Below, one piece after another: positions 19,689 through 30,516 of a stretch of 64,000 nucleotides of DNA. Below the pieces are notes generated by a model, which was not told the origin of the DNA, ran no database searches, and worked only from the letters and a program-made list of their open reading frames with translations. The stretch is from contig NZ_RWKH01000001.1 of NCBI RefSeq assembly GCF_003984625.1, positions 186,001-250,000 of the forward strand, in the 5' to 3' direction. Within the stretch, counting starts at the first letter, position 1; each line of letters opens with the position of its first letter. Position numbers and translations under genes: made by a program. This DNA comes from Variovorax sp. DXTD-1. Lineage in GTDB: Bacteria > Pseudomonadota > Gammaproteobacteria > Burkholderiales > Burkholderiaceae_C.

Positions 19689-21739
19689 CAGGTGGATTCT
19701 GGTTTCTTGGAGACGAGGGTCAGGATATCGTAGCTCGCGACCAGCTCGCCGTCCTGGTTCGTCACCTCCACGTCCCAGGCCACCACGCCCTGGCCCTGGC
19801 CGCTCGCGTCCTTCTTGTTGCGGTCGATCTTGCGCTTGCAGGTCAGGCGTGCGCGAATGGTGTCGCCAATGCCCACCGGCTTGACGAAGCGCAGCGTGTC
19901 GAGCCCATAGTTGGCGAGCACCGGGCCCGGCGCGGGGGATACGAAGAGGCCCGCCGCCGCTGACAGCACGAAGTACCCGTGCGCGATGCGCTTGCCAAAG
20001 GGCGACTCCTTCGCCGCCACCTCGTCGAAGTGCATGTAGAAATAGTCGCCCGAGATGCCGCCGAAGGCCACGATGTCGGCCTCGCCGACCGTGCGGCGAT
20101 GGGTAAGCAATGAGTCGCCGATGCGCAGCTCTTCGAAATGGCGGCGGAAGGGGTGCACCTCGCTCTCGCGCACCGCCGCGCCGCGCACGTGCTCGCCGGT
20201 GATCGCGGCCAGCATGGTGGGCGAGCCCTGCACCGCGGCGCGCTGCAGGTAGTGCTTCACCGCGCGCAGGCCGCCGAGCTCTTCGCCGCCGCCCGCGCGG
20301 CCCGGGCCGCCATGCTTGAGTTGCGGCAGCGGCGAGCCGTGGCCGGTCGATTCGGCGGCGGCTTCGCGGTCGAGCACCAGCAGGCGGCCGTGCCATGCGG
20401 CAGCGACCGGAATGGATTTGGCCGCAATGGCCGGCTCGCGTGTGACCAGCGTGCCGACCAGGCTGCCGCGGCCACGCGCGGCCAGCGCCAGCGCTTCGTC
20501 GATGCCGTCATAGGGCATGAGCGTGCTGACGGGGCCGAAGGCTTCGACGTCGTGCGCGGCGTCATGTTCGAGCGGCTTGCGGCTCAACAGCAGCGTGGGC
20601 GCGAAGAAGGCGCCTTCGCTCACGCCGTCGCCCACCGGCGAGAAGCCGTCGCGCTCGCCAAAGACCAGTTCGGCGCCTTGCAGTAGCGTGGCGACACGGT
20701 CGGCCACGTCGGACTTTTGCGCATGCGAGGCGAGAGCGCCCATGCGCACGTCTTCGCGCGACGGGTCGCCGATGACGGTCTTTGCGAGGCGAGCGCGCAG
20801 GCGCTCGGCCACCGCATCCAGATGCTGGCGCGGCACGATCGCGCGGCGGATGGCGGTGCATTTCTGGCCGGCCTTGATGGTCATTTCGCGTGCCACTTCT
20901 TTCACGAAGAGATCGAACTCCTCGTCATCGGGCGTCACGTCGGGCGCGAGGATCGCGCAGTTCAGCGAATCGGCCTCGGCGTTGAACGGAATCGACTGGC
21001 GCACCAGGTTCGGGTGCACGCGCAGCTTGGCAGCGGTGTCGGCCGAGCCGGTGAAGGTGACCACGTCGGCACCCCCGAGCCGGTCGAGCAGGTCGCCCGT
21101 GCCGCCGACCACGAGTTGCAGGCTGCCTTCCGGCAGGATGCCCGACTGCACGATGAGCCGCACCAGTGCCTCGGTCAGATAGCTTGTTGCGGTCGCCGGC
21201 TTGCCGATGCACGGCATGCCTGCCAGAAAGCTGGGCGCGAACTTCTCGAGCAGGCCCCACACCGGAAAGTTGAACGCATTGATGTGCACCGCCACGCCGC
21301 CGCGCGGCACCAGGATGTGCGTGCCCGCGAAGCCGCCCTTCTTGCCGAGCGCAAGGGCCGGGCCTTCATGCACCAGGTTGCCCGAGGGCAGCTCGTTGGT
21401 GCCGATGCCCGCATAGGCGCTGAGCGTGCCGGCGCCGCCTTCGATGTCGATCCAGCTGTCGGCGCGGGTCGCGCCGGTGTGGGCGGAGATGGCGTAGAGC
21501 GTTTCCTTGTGCGTGGCCATGTACTTGGCCAGTGCCTTCAGGCGCTCGGAGCGTTGCTGGAAGTCGAGAGCCATCAGCGCGGGGAGGCCGACGTTGCGTG
21601 CGTGGTTCAACGCCTCGGCGAAGTCGATGGCCTCGGCATGCGTGCTGGCCACGGCCTGGCCGTTGACGGCGCTGCGCAGTTGTTGCGCGCCCTCTTTGCC
21701 GATCCAGCGGCCGGCGATGTAGCTTTGAAGGGTGGTCAT
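19688..21739 (-). CDS. paaZ: Bifunctional ring-opening enzyme PaaZ (oxepin-CoA hydrolase / aldehyde dehydrogenase)
   Basis: Central enzyme of aerobic phenylacetate degradation: opens the oxepin ring of oxepin-CoA and oxidises the resulting aldehyde to 3-oxo-5,6-dehydrosuberyl-CoA. It has 683 residues, close to the E. coli protein at 681. An aldehyde dehydrogenase domain (residues 1 to about 520) has Cys294 in GQKCTAIRR and a glutamate in FNAEADSLN. A C-terminal MaoC-type hotdog hydratase domain has GDYFYMHFD with the catalytic Asp/His. The gene follows the ABC-transporter ATPase by 20 bases and is co-directional with paaABCDE, so probably on the same transcript. Confidence 0.95.
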   Translation of the reverse strand: MTTLQSYIAGRWIGKEGAQQLRSAVNGQAVASTHAEAIDFAEALNHARNVGLPALMALDFQQRSERLKALAKYMATHKETLYAISAHTGATRADSWIDIEGGAGTLSAYAGIGTNELPSGNLVHEGPALALGKKGGFAGTHILVPRGGVAVHINAFNFPVWGLLEKFAPSFLAGMPCIGKPATATSYLTEALVRLIVQSGILPEGSLQLVVGGTGDLLDRLGGADVVTFTGSADTAAKLRVHPNLVRQSIPFNAEADSLNCAILAPDVTPDDEEFDLFVKEVAREMTIKAGQKCTAIRRAIVPRQHLDAVAERLRARLAKTVIGDPSREDVRMGALASHAQKSDVADRVATLLQGAELVFGERDGFSPVGDGVSEGAFFAPTLLLSRKPLEHDAAHDVEAFGPVSTLMPYDGIDEALALAARGRGSLVGTLVTREPAIAAKSIPVAAAWHGRLLVLDREAAAESTGHGSPLPQLKHGGPGRAGGGEELGGLRAVKHYLQRAAVQGSPTMLAAITGEHVRGAAVRESEVHPFRRHFEELRIGDSLLTHRRTVGEADIVAFGGISGDYFYMHFDEVAAKESPFGKRIAHGYFVLSAAAGLFVSPAPGPVLANYGLDTLRFVKPVGIGDTIRARLTCKRKIDRNKKDASGQGQGVVAWDVEVTNQDGELVASYDILTLVSKKPEST

Positions 21740-21759
21740 GTGAGTGTCCTTGAGGCGGG

Positions 21760-22487
<728 letters not shown>

Positions 22488-22491
<4 letters not shown>

Positions 22492-24386
22492 CGCGCGTCC
22501 TCCAGCAGTTCGTCGTCGGCGCCGCCCAGGTAGGCCTCGAGCACGCGCGGGTTCGCCTGCACTTCGGCCGGCGTGCCCGTTGCGATGACAGTGCCGAATT
22601 CGAGCACCGTGATGCGGTCGGCAAGGTTCATCACGAATTCCATGTCGTGTTCCACCACGAGGATGCCGAGGCCTTCGGCGCGCAGCTGGCTCAACAGCAC
22701 GGAAAGCGCGCGCTTCTCGAGATGGCGCAGGCCCGCGGCCGGCTCGTCGAGCAGCAGCACCGAGGGCTGGCCGGCCAGCGCGCGCGCAATCTCGACCACG
22801 CGCTGCTGGCCGAGCGAGAGCGAAGCCGCCGGCGTGTCGGTGTGCGCGCCGAGGCCGCAGCGTTCGATCTGGCGGCGGGCTTCGGCCATGAGCGCTGCTT
22901 CCTCCGCGCGGTCCAGCCGGAGCATGGCCGCGAGCCAGCCGCGCCGGGCGCGCAGGTGGGCGCCGAGCGCCACGTTTTCGACCACGCTGCGCGCACCGAG
23001 CAGGCGCACATGCTGGAAGGTGCGGCCCAGGCCGAGCGCGGCGAACACGCGCGAGGGCTTGGCCGCCATCGGCTGGCCCGCAAGCCGCACCTCGCCGGAG
23101 CTCGGATCGTCCACGCCCGAGATCATGTTGAAGAAGGTGCTCTTGCCCGCGCCGTTCGGCCCGATCAGCGCGTGGATCTCGCCGGCCCTGAGGGTCATCG
23201 AGATGTCGTTGTTGGCCACCAGTCCGCCGAAGCGCTTGCTGACGTTGGTGGCCTGCAGCAGTACCTCGCCCCTGGGGGGCAGGCTGCGCTGCGCGAGCTG
23301 CACCGCTGGCGCCGCGGCATCGGCGGCTGCAACGGGACGCGGGCGTACCCATTGCCCCGCAACGCGCGCCAGCGTCGGCCACAGCCCCTCCGCAAACCGC
23401 TGCAGCACGAAGAGCATGAGAAGGCCGAACACGATCACCTCGAAATTGCCGCTGCTGCCGAGCAGCGAGGGCAGCACGTCCTGCAGCTTTTCCTTCAGCA
23501 GCGTGATGAGCGCGGCGCCCAGCACCGCGCCCCACAGATGGCCTGCGCCGCTGACCACCGCCATGAACAGAAGCTCGATGCCGATGTTCAGGTTGAAGGG
23601 CGTGGGGTTCACGAAGCGCTGCAGGTGCGCATACAGCCAGCCCGACACGGCCGCCAGCAGGGCCGCGAGCACGAAGAGCTTCACACGGTGGCGGGCCGTG
23701 TCCACGCCCATCGACTCGGCCATGAGCCGCCCGCCCTTGAGCGCGCGGATGGCCCGGCCTTCGCGCGAATCGAGCAGGTTGTGCATGGCCCAGAGCGCGA
23801 GCAGCAGCACGGCCCAGATCACGACGCCCAGCGCGCGCGGCGTGGCGAGAGAGAAGCCCGCGACGACCAGCGGCGGCACGCCGGTGATGCCGGTCTGTCC
23901 GCCGAGGAAATCCATGTTGCCGAACAGGTAGTAGAGGCTCAGGCCCCAGGCAATGGTGCACAGCGGCAGGTAGTGGCCCTGCAGCTTGAGCGTGACCGCC
24001 CCGAGCGCCCACGCGAGCGCAAAGGTCAGCAACAGGCCCAGCAGCAGCCCCGCCCACGGCAGCAGGGCGGGGCTCGCCATGCTGCCCATCCACGCCACGG
24101 CGGCGGGCGACGTGCAGATCCACGCGGTGGCGTACGAGCCCACGCCGACGAACGCGGCCTGGCCGAAAGACGTCATGCCTCCCACGCCGGTCAGCATGAC
24201 CAGCCCGACCGCGACCAGTGCATAGAGACCGATGTTGCTGAGCACCGATACCGTGAACTCCGGCAGGAAACCCCAGGCCGCTGCAAGCGCCACGACGCAG
24301 ACGATCGTGAGCTGCCTCGGCGCGATGAGCGCGCGGCCGGTGGATGCCGCCGCGGCGGCGGTGTTGTCGGCGGAGGTGTTGTTCAT
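22488..24386 (-). CDS. Fused LivM-like permease and LivG-like ATPase
   Basis: A single protein of 632 residues that joins two ABC subunits. Residues 1 to about 345 are a LivM-type permease (about eight to ten hydrophobic segments; TGVGGMTSFGQAAFVGVGSYA and the EAA-like GRAIRALKGGRLMAESMGV loop). After a Pro/Ala-rich linker near 350-380, residues from about 385 form a LivG-type ATPase with GPNGAGKST, LSLGQQRVVEIARAL and LLLDEPAAGL. The start chosen is ATG 24386, overlapping the LivH-like stop as ATGA. Fusion of this pair is known in some proteobacterial HAAT systems; the reading frame is unbroken across the join. Confidence 0.92.
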
Positions 24387-25411
24387 TCCTCGTCCTCCAC
24401 ATGATGGCTGTGCAGCGAACGCCACCACAGCACCGGGATGATCAGTGTGAAGACGAGCACCTCCTTGAACGGGCTGGCCCAGAATGAAGCAAAGGCTTCG
24501 AGCTGTCCGACCAGCAGCGCGCCCGCGAGCGCCAGCGGATAGCTCGCGAGCCCGCCCACGATGGCGGCGACGAAGCCCTTCAGGCCGATGAGGAATCCGG
24601 TGTCGTAATACACCGTGGTGAGCGGCGCAATCAGCAGGCCCGAAATTGCGCCGATGAGCGCCGCGAGCGCAAAGCTCAAATCACCCGAGAGCTCGGTCGG
24701 AATGCCCGACAGGCGAGCGCCCACGCGGTTGATCGCGGTGGCGCGCAGCGCCTTGCCGATCATCGAGCGGCCGAAGAAAAGGAACATTGCAATCACCAGC
24801 AGCAGCGTGACGCCCATCACCACCAGCGACTGCCCGCTGACGGGAATGCCGCCAAGGTCGAAACGCTCTTCGGAAAATGGCGCGGTGCGATAGCCCTCGG
24901 CGCCGAAGAAGAGCAGGCCCAGCCCCACCAGCACGCCGTGCAGCGCGACCGAGACGATCAGCAGCATCAGCACGCTGGCATCGGCCAACGGCCGGTAGGC
25001 AAGGCGATAGAGCAGCGGTCCGAGCGGCGCGATCAACACCAGCGTGGTAACGGCTTGAGCCGCCATCGAGGTGGGCTTGAGCAGCAATACCAGTGCGGCG
25101 GCGGCCAGCGGCAACACGACGCACCACGCAACTGCGGAAGCCCAGTCGACGACTGCGCCACGCTTCCAGCGCCAGAGCTCGACCACCAGCACCATCGCGG
25201 CGAGCGCAATCAGCAGCCACAGCGTGGCCGGCACCCGGCCCGTTTGCAGCATTGCCATCGACAGCGCCCCGAAGGCGACGAATTCGCCCTGGGGAATGAA
25301 GATGACGCGCGTGACCGAGAACACCAGCACAAGAGCGAGCGCCATCAATCCATAGACGGCACCGTTCACGATGCCGTCCTGCCCCAGCAAAAGGGCGATC
25401 TGCAGATCCAT
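24383..25411 (-). CDS. Branched-chain-amino-acid-type ABC transporter permease (LivH-like)
   Basis: Inner-membrane permease of 342 residues with about nine hydrophobic segments. The N-terminal pattern (NGAVYGLMALALVLVFSVTR) and the C-terminal PLTTVYYDTGFLIGLKGFVA match LivH. AINRVGARLSGIP is in the position of the ATPase-contact loop. It precedes the fused permease-ATPase with an ATGA overlap. A GC-rich long-arm inverted repeat separates it from the binding-protein gene upstream in the operon. Confidence 0.92.
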   Translation of the reverse strand: MDLQIALLLGQDGIVNGAVYGLMALALVLVFSVTRVIFIPQGEFVAFGALSMAMLQTGRVPATLWLLIALAAMVLVVELWRWKRGAVVDWASAVAWCVVLPLAAAALVLLLKPTSMAAQAVTTLVLIAPLGPLLYRLAYRPLADASVLMLLIVSVALHGVLVGLGLLFFGAEGYRTAPFSEERFDLGGIPVSGQSLVVMGVTLLLVIAMFLFFGRSMIGKALRATAINRVGARLSGIPTELSGDLSFALAALIGAISGLLIAPLTTVYYDTGFLIGLKGFVAAIVGGLASYPLALAGALLVGQLEAFASFWASPFKEVLVFTLIIPVLWWRSLHSHHVEDEE

Positions 25412-25460
25412 AGAAAACCTTTGGGCTCAGCCCTTGTATCGAATCAGTGCCTGCATTGTT

Positions 25461-25570
25461 CCTTCCCCCTTTGGGGGAAGGTTGGGATGGGGGCAGCCCC
25501 GTGCTCACGGCTGCACGAACGTCGATGCCGTCGTGCCCCCACCCCAGCCCTCCCCCAGAGGGGGAGGGAG
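25461..25570 (-). repeat. GC-rich inverted repeat between binding-protein and permease genes
   Basis: Imperfect long-arm palindrome: CCTTCCCCCTTTGGGGGAAGG begins the left arm and the right arm is built of CCCCCACCCCAGCCCTCCC then GAGGGGGAGGGAG. It shares blocks with the perfect repeat at 11714-11826. It fills the 169-bp gap between the binding protein and LivH-like permease. Hairpins at this junction in other importers protect the upstream part of the message, giving more binding protein than permease; that role is inferred. Confidence 0.75.
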
Positions 25571-25580
25571 CGAGACCAGG

Positions 25581-26726
25581 TCAGGGCTGGTATTTCCAGG
25601 CGCCGTTTTCAATCTTGACCATGACGCGGGCACGCTGGTCCAGGCCCAGGTGGTCGTTCGCCGTCATGTTGAATACGCCGTGGGCGCCGGCCACGTCCTT
25701 CACCTGCTCGAGCGCATCGCGCAGGGCGGCGCGGAATTCGGGTGTGCCCGGCTGCGCCTTTTTCAGGGCAACGGGAACGGCCGACGTCATCAGCAGGCCT
25801 GCATCCCATGCGTGCGCGCCGAAGGTCGATACCGTGTTCTTGCCGTTCGCGCCCTCGTAGGCAGTCACGTAGGCCATGGCCGATTTCTTCACCGGATGGC
25901 TGGCCGGCAGTTGCTCGGCCACCAGCACCGGGCCGGCAGGCAGGAAGGTGCCTTCCACATCCTTGCCGCCGACGCGCAGGAAGTCGGCATTGGCGACGCC
26001 GTGCGTCTGGTACATCTTGCCGGTGTAGCCGCGCTCCTTGAGCGTTTTCTGCGGCAGCGCGGCCGGCGTGCCCGAGCCCGCCACCAGCACCGCGTCGGCC
26101 TTGGCGGCCATGATCTTCAGGGCCTGTCCGGTCACGGAGGTGTCGGTGCGCGCATAGCGCTCGTTGGCCACTATCTTGAGCTTCTTCAGCTCGGCCGCCT
26201 TCGCGAACTCTTGCGACCAGCCTTCGCCGTACGCGTCGGAAAATCCGATGAAGGCCACCGTCTTCACGCCGCTGGTGGCCATGTGCTCGGCAATGGCCAG
26301 GGACATCATGATGTCGTTCTGCGGCGTCTTGAAGACCCACTGCTTCTTGGCATCCATCGGCTCGACAATGCGGGCCGAGGCGGCGATGGAAATCATCGGT
26401 GTCTTGGCTTCGCTCACCACGTCGATCATTGCGAGCGAGTTGGGCGTGGTGGTGGAGCCCAGCACGATGTCGACCTTGTTCTCTGCAATGAGCTTGCGCG
26501 TGTTGGCCACGGCGGCGGTGGTGTCGGAGGCGTCGTCCAGCACGATGTAGTTGATCTTCTGGCCGCCGATGGTCTTGGGCATCAGCGCGATGGTGTTCTT
26601 CTCGGGAATGCCGAGCGAGGCGGCCGGGCCGGTGGCCGAGAGCGTCACGCCGACGTTCACGTCGGCCCATGCCACGACGGCTGTGGCGCACAGCGCGGCA
26701 ATCGCCAGGGGCTTGAAGAATTTCAT
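25581..26726 (-). CDS. Periplasmic substrate-binding protein, branched-chain-amino-acid type, in the paa operon
   Basis: Exported ligand-binding protein of 381 residues. A signal peptide (MKFFKPLAIAALCATAVVAWA, cleaved near residue 21) is followed by a type-I periplasmic fold: GVTLSATGPAASLGIPEKN is the first ligand-binding strand and AGSGTPAALPQ lies in the second lobe. Relatives bind branched-chain amino acids, amides, urea or aromatic acids. The start is 36 bases after the paaE stop, so it is co-transcribed with phenylacetate genes, making an aromatic acid the likely ligand. Confidence 0.92.
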   Translation of the reverse strand: MKFFKPLAIAALCATAVVAWADVNVGVTLSATGPAASLGIPEKNTIALMPKTIGGQKINYIVLDDASDTTAAVANTRKLIAENKVDIVLGSTTTPNSLAMIDVVSEAKTPMISIAASARIVEPMDAKKQWVFKTPQNDIMMSLAIAEHMATSGVKTVAFIGFSDAYGEGWSQEFAKAAELKKLKIVANERYARTDTSVTGQALKIMAAKADAVLVAGSGTPAALPQKTLKERGYTGKMYQTHGVANADFLRVGGKDVEGTFLPAGPVLVAEQLPASHPVKKSAMAYVTAYEGANGKNTVSTFGAHAWDAGLLMTSAVPVALKKAQPGTPEFRAALRDALEQVKDVAGAHGVFNMTANDHLGLDQRARVMVKIENGAWKYQP

Positions 26727-26762
26727 TTTGGTTTGTCTCCGGGTTGAAAAATCGTTGTTGTG

Positions 26763-27857
26763 TCAGCGCTCGTCGAACGACAGGGTGACGCGTTCGGTGA
26801 GGGGGTGCGCCTGGCAGGTCAGCACGAATCCTGCGGCCACTTCATTCTTGTCGAGCGCAAAATTTCTTTCCATGCGGACTTCCCCCTCCACCAGCTTGGC
26901 GCGGCAGGTGCCGCACACGCCGGAGGTGCATGAGAAGGGCACTTCGAGGCCCGCCGCCGAGGCCGCATCGAGAATGCTCGGCTGGCCTTCGGTAAAGGCG
27001 ATTTCGCGCTGCAGGCCGTCCCGCACGATGGTGATGCGCGCCTGCTTGGCATCGCCGGGCAAGGCCTCGTGCACCACTGCGCCCACCTGGCCCGCCGACG
27101 TGGCGGAGGGCAGCGCAATGCCGAAGCGTTCGATGTGGATGCGCTCCTCGGGCACGCCCGCGGCAAGCATCGCAGCCTCGGCCTCGTCGTTCATCTGGAA
27201 CGGCCCGCAAACGTAGGCGTGGTCGATGCCCCCGGCGGGAACCACGGTCTGCAGAAACTCGCCGATCTTTTCGCGGTTCATCACGCCGTGGCCCAGGGGC
27301 GAATCGGTGTGCTCGTCGGAGAACACATGGTGCAGCACAAGCCGCGTCATGTAGCGGTTCTTCAGGTCTTCGATTTCTTCCTTGAACATCGTGGATTGCA
27401 GCTGCCGGTTGCCGTAGATCAGCGTGAAGCGGCTCTTGGGTTCGCGCGCCAGCACGGTCTTCATGATCGAGAGAATGGGCGTAATGCCGCTACCGCCCGC
27501 AATGCCGACATGGTGCCGCGCGGCGCCGTGTTCGATGGGCACGAAGAAGCGGCCCTGCGGCGCCATCACCTGCACGGTGTCGCCGGGCTGCAGGTGCGCG
27601 TTGATCCAGTTGGAGAAAACGCCGCCCCGCACCTTGCGCACGCCGACGCGCAGCTCGCCGTCGTCGAGGCCGGCGCAGATCGAATACGAACGGCGCAGGT
27701 CCTGCCCGTCGATGTCGCGGCGCAGCGTGAGGTACTGGCCCTGGGTAAAGCCGAAGGTTTCCCGCAGGTCGGCCGGTACTTCGAACGACACGATGACGGC
27801 CTCGGCCGTGTCGGGCTCGATCGCCTTCACGCGCAGCGGATGGAAGAGGTTGCTCAT
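26763..27857 (-). CDS. paaE: Phenylacetyl-CoA epoxidase reductase subunit PaaE
   Basis: Electron-transfer component of the phenylacetyl-CoA 1,2-epoxidase, 364 residues. N-terminal FAD domain (RRSYSICAG, residues about 55-63), NAD-binding domain (GGSGITP near 121) and a C-terminal plant-type 2Fe-2S ferredoxin domain with CTSGVCGTC and a distal Cys in VLTCQAHP. It passes electrons from NADPH to the PaaA di-iron centre. Starts 6 bases after paaD. Placed last in paaABCDE, as in other species. Confidence 0.95.
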   Translation of the reverse strand: MSNLFHPLRVKAIEPDTAEAVIVSFEVPADLRETFGFTQGQYLTLRRDIDGQDLRRSYSICAGLDDGELRVGVRKVRGGVFSNWINAHLQPGDTVQVMAPQGRFFVPIEHGAARHHVGIAGGSGITPILSIMKTVLAREPKSRFTLIYGNRQLQSTMFKEEIEDLKNRYMTRLVLHHVFSDEHTDSPLGHGVMNREKIGEFLQTVVPAGGIDHAYVCGPFQMNDEAEAAMLAAGVPEERIHIERFGIALPSATSAGQVGAVVHEALPGDAKQARITIVRDGLQREIAFTEGQPSILDAASAAGLEVPFSCTSGVCGTCRAKLVEGEVRMERNFALDKNEVAAGFVLTCQAHPLTERVTLSFDER

Positions 27858-27863
27858 CGCTTG

Positions 27864-28391
27864 TCAGATCGGCTTGAAATGTTCGAAGGGTTCGCGGCAG
27901 GCCATGCAGCGGTAGAGCGCCTTGCATGCGGTGGAGCCGAAGGCGGAAAGGCGTTCGGTGCGCTCGCTCGCGCAGCGGGGGCAGGCGATGCCTTCGTTGC
28001 CGGCCATGCGGCCGAAGAGTCGGATGGGCATTGCCGTGTTGGCCGCGGCTTCCGACGTGAGATGCGCGGGCGGTGCAATGCCGTAGGCCTTGAGCTTGAC
28101 GCGGCCTTCGTCGCTGATCCAGTCGCTGCTCCATGCGGGCGCGCGGCGCAGCGTGGCGCGTGCGCGGCCAAGGCCTGCCTGCTCGATGGCGGCGAGCACG
28201 TCGTGCTCGATGGCTTCGGTTGCGGGGCAGCCCGAGTAGGTGGGCGTGAGCACGATCTCCAGCCCATCGTCATGCTCGATCACCTCGCGCACGATGCCCA
28301 GGTCGCAGACGGACACGGCCGGCACCTCGGGGTCGAGCACGGTGTGCAGCACGGTCCACGCCGCATCGACGCGCGATGCGACGGCGTTCAC
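27864..28391 (-). CDS. paaD: Phenylacetate epoxidase maturation protein PaaD
   Basis: A small protein of 175 residues with an N-terminal MIP18/DUF59 domain (LDPEVPAVSVCDLGIVREV; TYSGCPATEAIE) and a C-terminal cysteine set (ACPRCAS then YRCMACREPF) that could hold a metal or Fe-S cluster. The PaaD family is needed for epoxidase activity, probably for cluster assembly. A GTG at 28391 is chosen because it overlaps the paaC stop (GTGA) and has GGGAGG upstream; the GTG three bases earlier is an alternative. Confidence 0.92.
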   Translation of the reverse strand: MNAVASRVDAAWTVLHTVLDPEVPAVSVCDLGIVREVIEHDDGLEIVLTPTYSGCPATEAIEHDVLAAIEQAGLGRARATLRRAPAWSSDWISDEGRVKLKAYGIAPPAHLTSEAAANTAMPIRLFGRMAGNEGIACPRCASERTERLSAFGSTACKALYRCMACREPFEHFKPI

Positions 28392-29167
28392 CACACGCCT
28401 CCCGGGTAGGAGCGCTGCAGGTGCTGCATCTCGGCGAGGATGTAGCCCATGTGCTCGCTGTGCACGCCCTGCTTGCCGGTGCTCCGAAAGGCAGCTTCCT
28501 GCGGCATTGCGAGGCCGGCGGCATCGAGCACCTGCTGCATCTCGGCGAGCCACGGCTCGCGCAATTCGCTCCACGCGGGGCCTAGGCCGGTGGCCCTGGC
28601 TGCTTCATCCACCGCGTCGCTTTCGAACAGCTCGGGCATGTAGAGCCAGAGTTGCTTCAGCGCCTTTTCCGTACGGCGGCGCGATTCATCGGTGCCATCG
28701 CCGAGACGAACGACCCAGTCGCCCGAATGCTGCTGGTGATAGCGCGCCTCCTTCACAGCCTTGCCGGCGATGGCGGCCACTTCGGCATCGCTCGAAGCGG
28801 CAAGGCGTTGCCACAGCAGCTTGAGCAGCGTGGCGACCATGGTGTTGCGCACCACGGCAAAGGCGAAGTCGCCGCGCGGCAGTTCGACCAGCGTGAGATT
28901 GAAGTAGTCGCGTTCGTCGCGCAGGTAGGCAAGCTGGTCTTCGTCGTGTTCTCGGCCTTGTCCTTCGAGCTTGCCGGCATGCGTGAGCAGCGCGCGGGCC
29001 TGGCCGACCAGGTCGAGCGCGATGTTGGCCATGGCAATGTCCTCTTCCAGCACGGGCGCATGGCCGCACCATTCGCCCAGGCGCTGCGCGAGCACCAGGC
29101 AGGTGTCGCCGATGCGCAGCAGGTATTGCACCGTGGGGGTGCGGTTCAGTTCTATGGATGCTTGCAT
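28388..29167 (-). CDS. paaC: Phenylacetyl-CoA epoxidase structural subunit PaaC
   Basis: Ferritin-like helical subunit of 259 residues that pairs with PaaA in the epoxidase. Typical stretches are RIGDTCLVLAQRLGEWCGHAP, NIALDLVGQARALLTHAG and RDERDYFNLTLVELP. PaaC has the di-iron fold but not a full set of iron ligands in the family, acting structurally. Its start lies 9 bases after the paaB stop. Confidence 0.95.
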   Translation of the reverse strand: MQASIELNRTPTVQYLLRIGDTCLVLAQRLGEWCGHAPVLEEDIAMANIALDLVGQARALLTHAGKLEGQGREHDEDQLAYLRDERDYFNLTLVELPRGDFAFAVVRNTMVATLLKLLWQRLAASSDAEVAAIAGKAVKEARYHQQHSGDWVVRLGDGTDESRRRTEKALKQLWLYMPELFESDAVDEAARATGLGPAWSELREPWLAEMQQVLDAAGLAMPQEAAFRSTGKQGVHSEHMGYILAEMQHLQRSYPGGVW

Positions 29168-29176
29168 GCCGGCCGC

Positions 29177-29473
29177 CTACATGTGGTCCACGGACTTGGG
29201 CAGCGCATAGAAGGTGGGATGCCGATACACCTTGTCCTCCGCCGGATCGAAGAACATGTCCTTGTCCCCCGGGTCGCTTGCCACAATCTGGTCCGAGCGC
29301 ACCACCCAGATGCTGCTGCCTTCCTGCCGGCGCGTGTACACGTCGCGGGCCAACTGGATCGCCATCTTCGGATCGGCCGCGTGCAGGCTGCCGCAATGCT
29401 TGTGGTCGAGGCCGGCCTTGCTGCGCACGAACACTTCCCACAGGGGCCACTCTTGTTTCTGTTCGGCGCTCAT
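29177..29473 (-). CDS. paaB: Phenylacetyl-CoA epoxidase subunit PaaB
   Basis: Small subunit of 98 residues. The start [21 protein letters not shown] and [15 protein letters not shown] are clear family motifs, and the protein ends KSVDHM. It bridges catalytic PaaAC dimers in the multicomponent enzyme. The ATG overlaps the paaA stop as ATGA, so it is translated with paaA. Confidence 0.95.
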   Translation of the reverse strand: MSAEQKQEWPLWEVFVRSKAGLDHKHCGSLHAADPKMAIQLARDVYTRRQEGSSIWVVRSDQIVASDPGDKDMFFDPAEDKVYRHPTFYALPKSVDHM

Positions 29474-30480
29474 GCGGCCTCCTTCATCGGTTGCTTGTTG
29501 GCGTGGGCCATGGCGGCTTCGCGCACCCAGGCGCCTTCTTCCCAGGCATCGACGCGGGCCTGCAGGCGCTCGCGGTTGCAGGGGCCGTCGCCGCCCACCA
29601 CGCGCCAGAACTCGCTCCAGTCGATCTTTCCGAAGTCGTGCGCCTGGCGCTCTTCGTTCCACTTCAGGTCGGGGTCGGGCAGGGTCACGCCGAGGATGCG
29701 CGCCTGCTCCACGGCGGCGTCGATGAACTTCTGGCGCAGCTCGTCGTTGCTGAAGCGCTTGATGCCCCAGCGCATCGACTGCGCCGAATTGGGCGACTGG
29801 TCGTCCGGCGGGCCGAACATCATGATCGAGGGCCACCACCAGCGGTTGACCGCGTCCTGCACCATCGCCTTTTGCGCCTCGGTGCCGTGCGTCATCATGG
29901 TCAGCAGGGCTTCGTAGCCCTGGCGCTGGTGAAAGCTTTCCTCGCGGCAGATGCGGACCATGGCGCGCGCATACGGCGCATACGAGCAGCGGCAGATCGG
30001 CACCTGGTTCATGATGGCCGCGCCGTCCACGAGCCAGCCGATGGTGCCCATGTCGGCCCAGGTGAGCGTGGGGTAGTTGAAGATCGAGCTGTACTTGGCC
30101 TTGCCGCTGTGCAGCGCGTCGAACATCTGGTCGCGCGAGGTGCCCAGCGTCTCGGCGGCGGCATACAGGTAGAGGCCGTGGCCGCCTTCGTCCTGCACCT
30201 TGGCCAGCAGGATGGCCTTGCGCTTGAGCGTGGGCGCGCGGCCGATCCAGTTGCCTTCGGGCAGCATGCCGACGATTTCGGAATGCGCATGCTGGCTGAT
30301 CTGGCGCACCAGCGTCTTGCGGTAGTGCTCGGGCATCCAGTCCTTCGCCTCGACGAAGTCGCCGGCGTCGATGCGGGCATCGAAGCGCTCTTCGAGCCGC
30401 ATCTCCTCGGCGGAGCGCACGGATTTTTTCTTGCCGTCGCCCGCGTCCTTGCCCATGGTGTCCATGGCCTGGGTGTACAT
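29470..30480 (-). CDS. paaA: Phenylacetyl-CoA 1,2-epoxidase catalytic subunit PaaA
   Basis: Catalytic di-iron oxygenase subunit, 336 residues. Iron-ligand motifs are visible in KVQDEGGHG (ExxH) and in [10 protein letters not shown] (ExxH), within a four-helix ferritin-like core. It converts phenylacetyl-CoA to the ring 1,2-epoxide using O2 and electrons from PaaE. The residue count is slightly above E. coli PaaA (309), with an extra charged N-terminus. It follows paaK by 36 bases. Confidence 0.96.
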   Translation of the reverse strand: MYTQAMDTMGKDAGDGKKKSVRSAEEMRLEERFDARIDAGDFVEAKDWMPEHYRKTLVRQISQHAHSEIVGMLPEGNWIGRAPTLKRKAILLAKVQDEGGHGLYLYAAAETLGTSRDQMFDALHSGKAKYSSIFNYPTLTWADMGTIGWLVDGAAIMNQVPICRCSYAPYARAMVRICREESFHQRQGYEALLTMMTHGTEAQKAMVQDAVNRWWWPSIMMFGPPDDQSPNSAQSMRWGIKRFSNDELRQKFIDAAVEQARILGVTLPDPDLKWNEERQAHDFGKIDWSEFWRVVGGDGPCNRERLQARVDAWEEGAWVREAAMAHANKQPMKEAA

Positions 30481-30516
30481 GTGCCTGTCCTTTGCAAATG
30501 GGTTGAAGAGGCGCGC

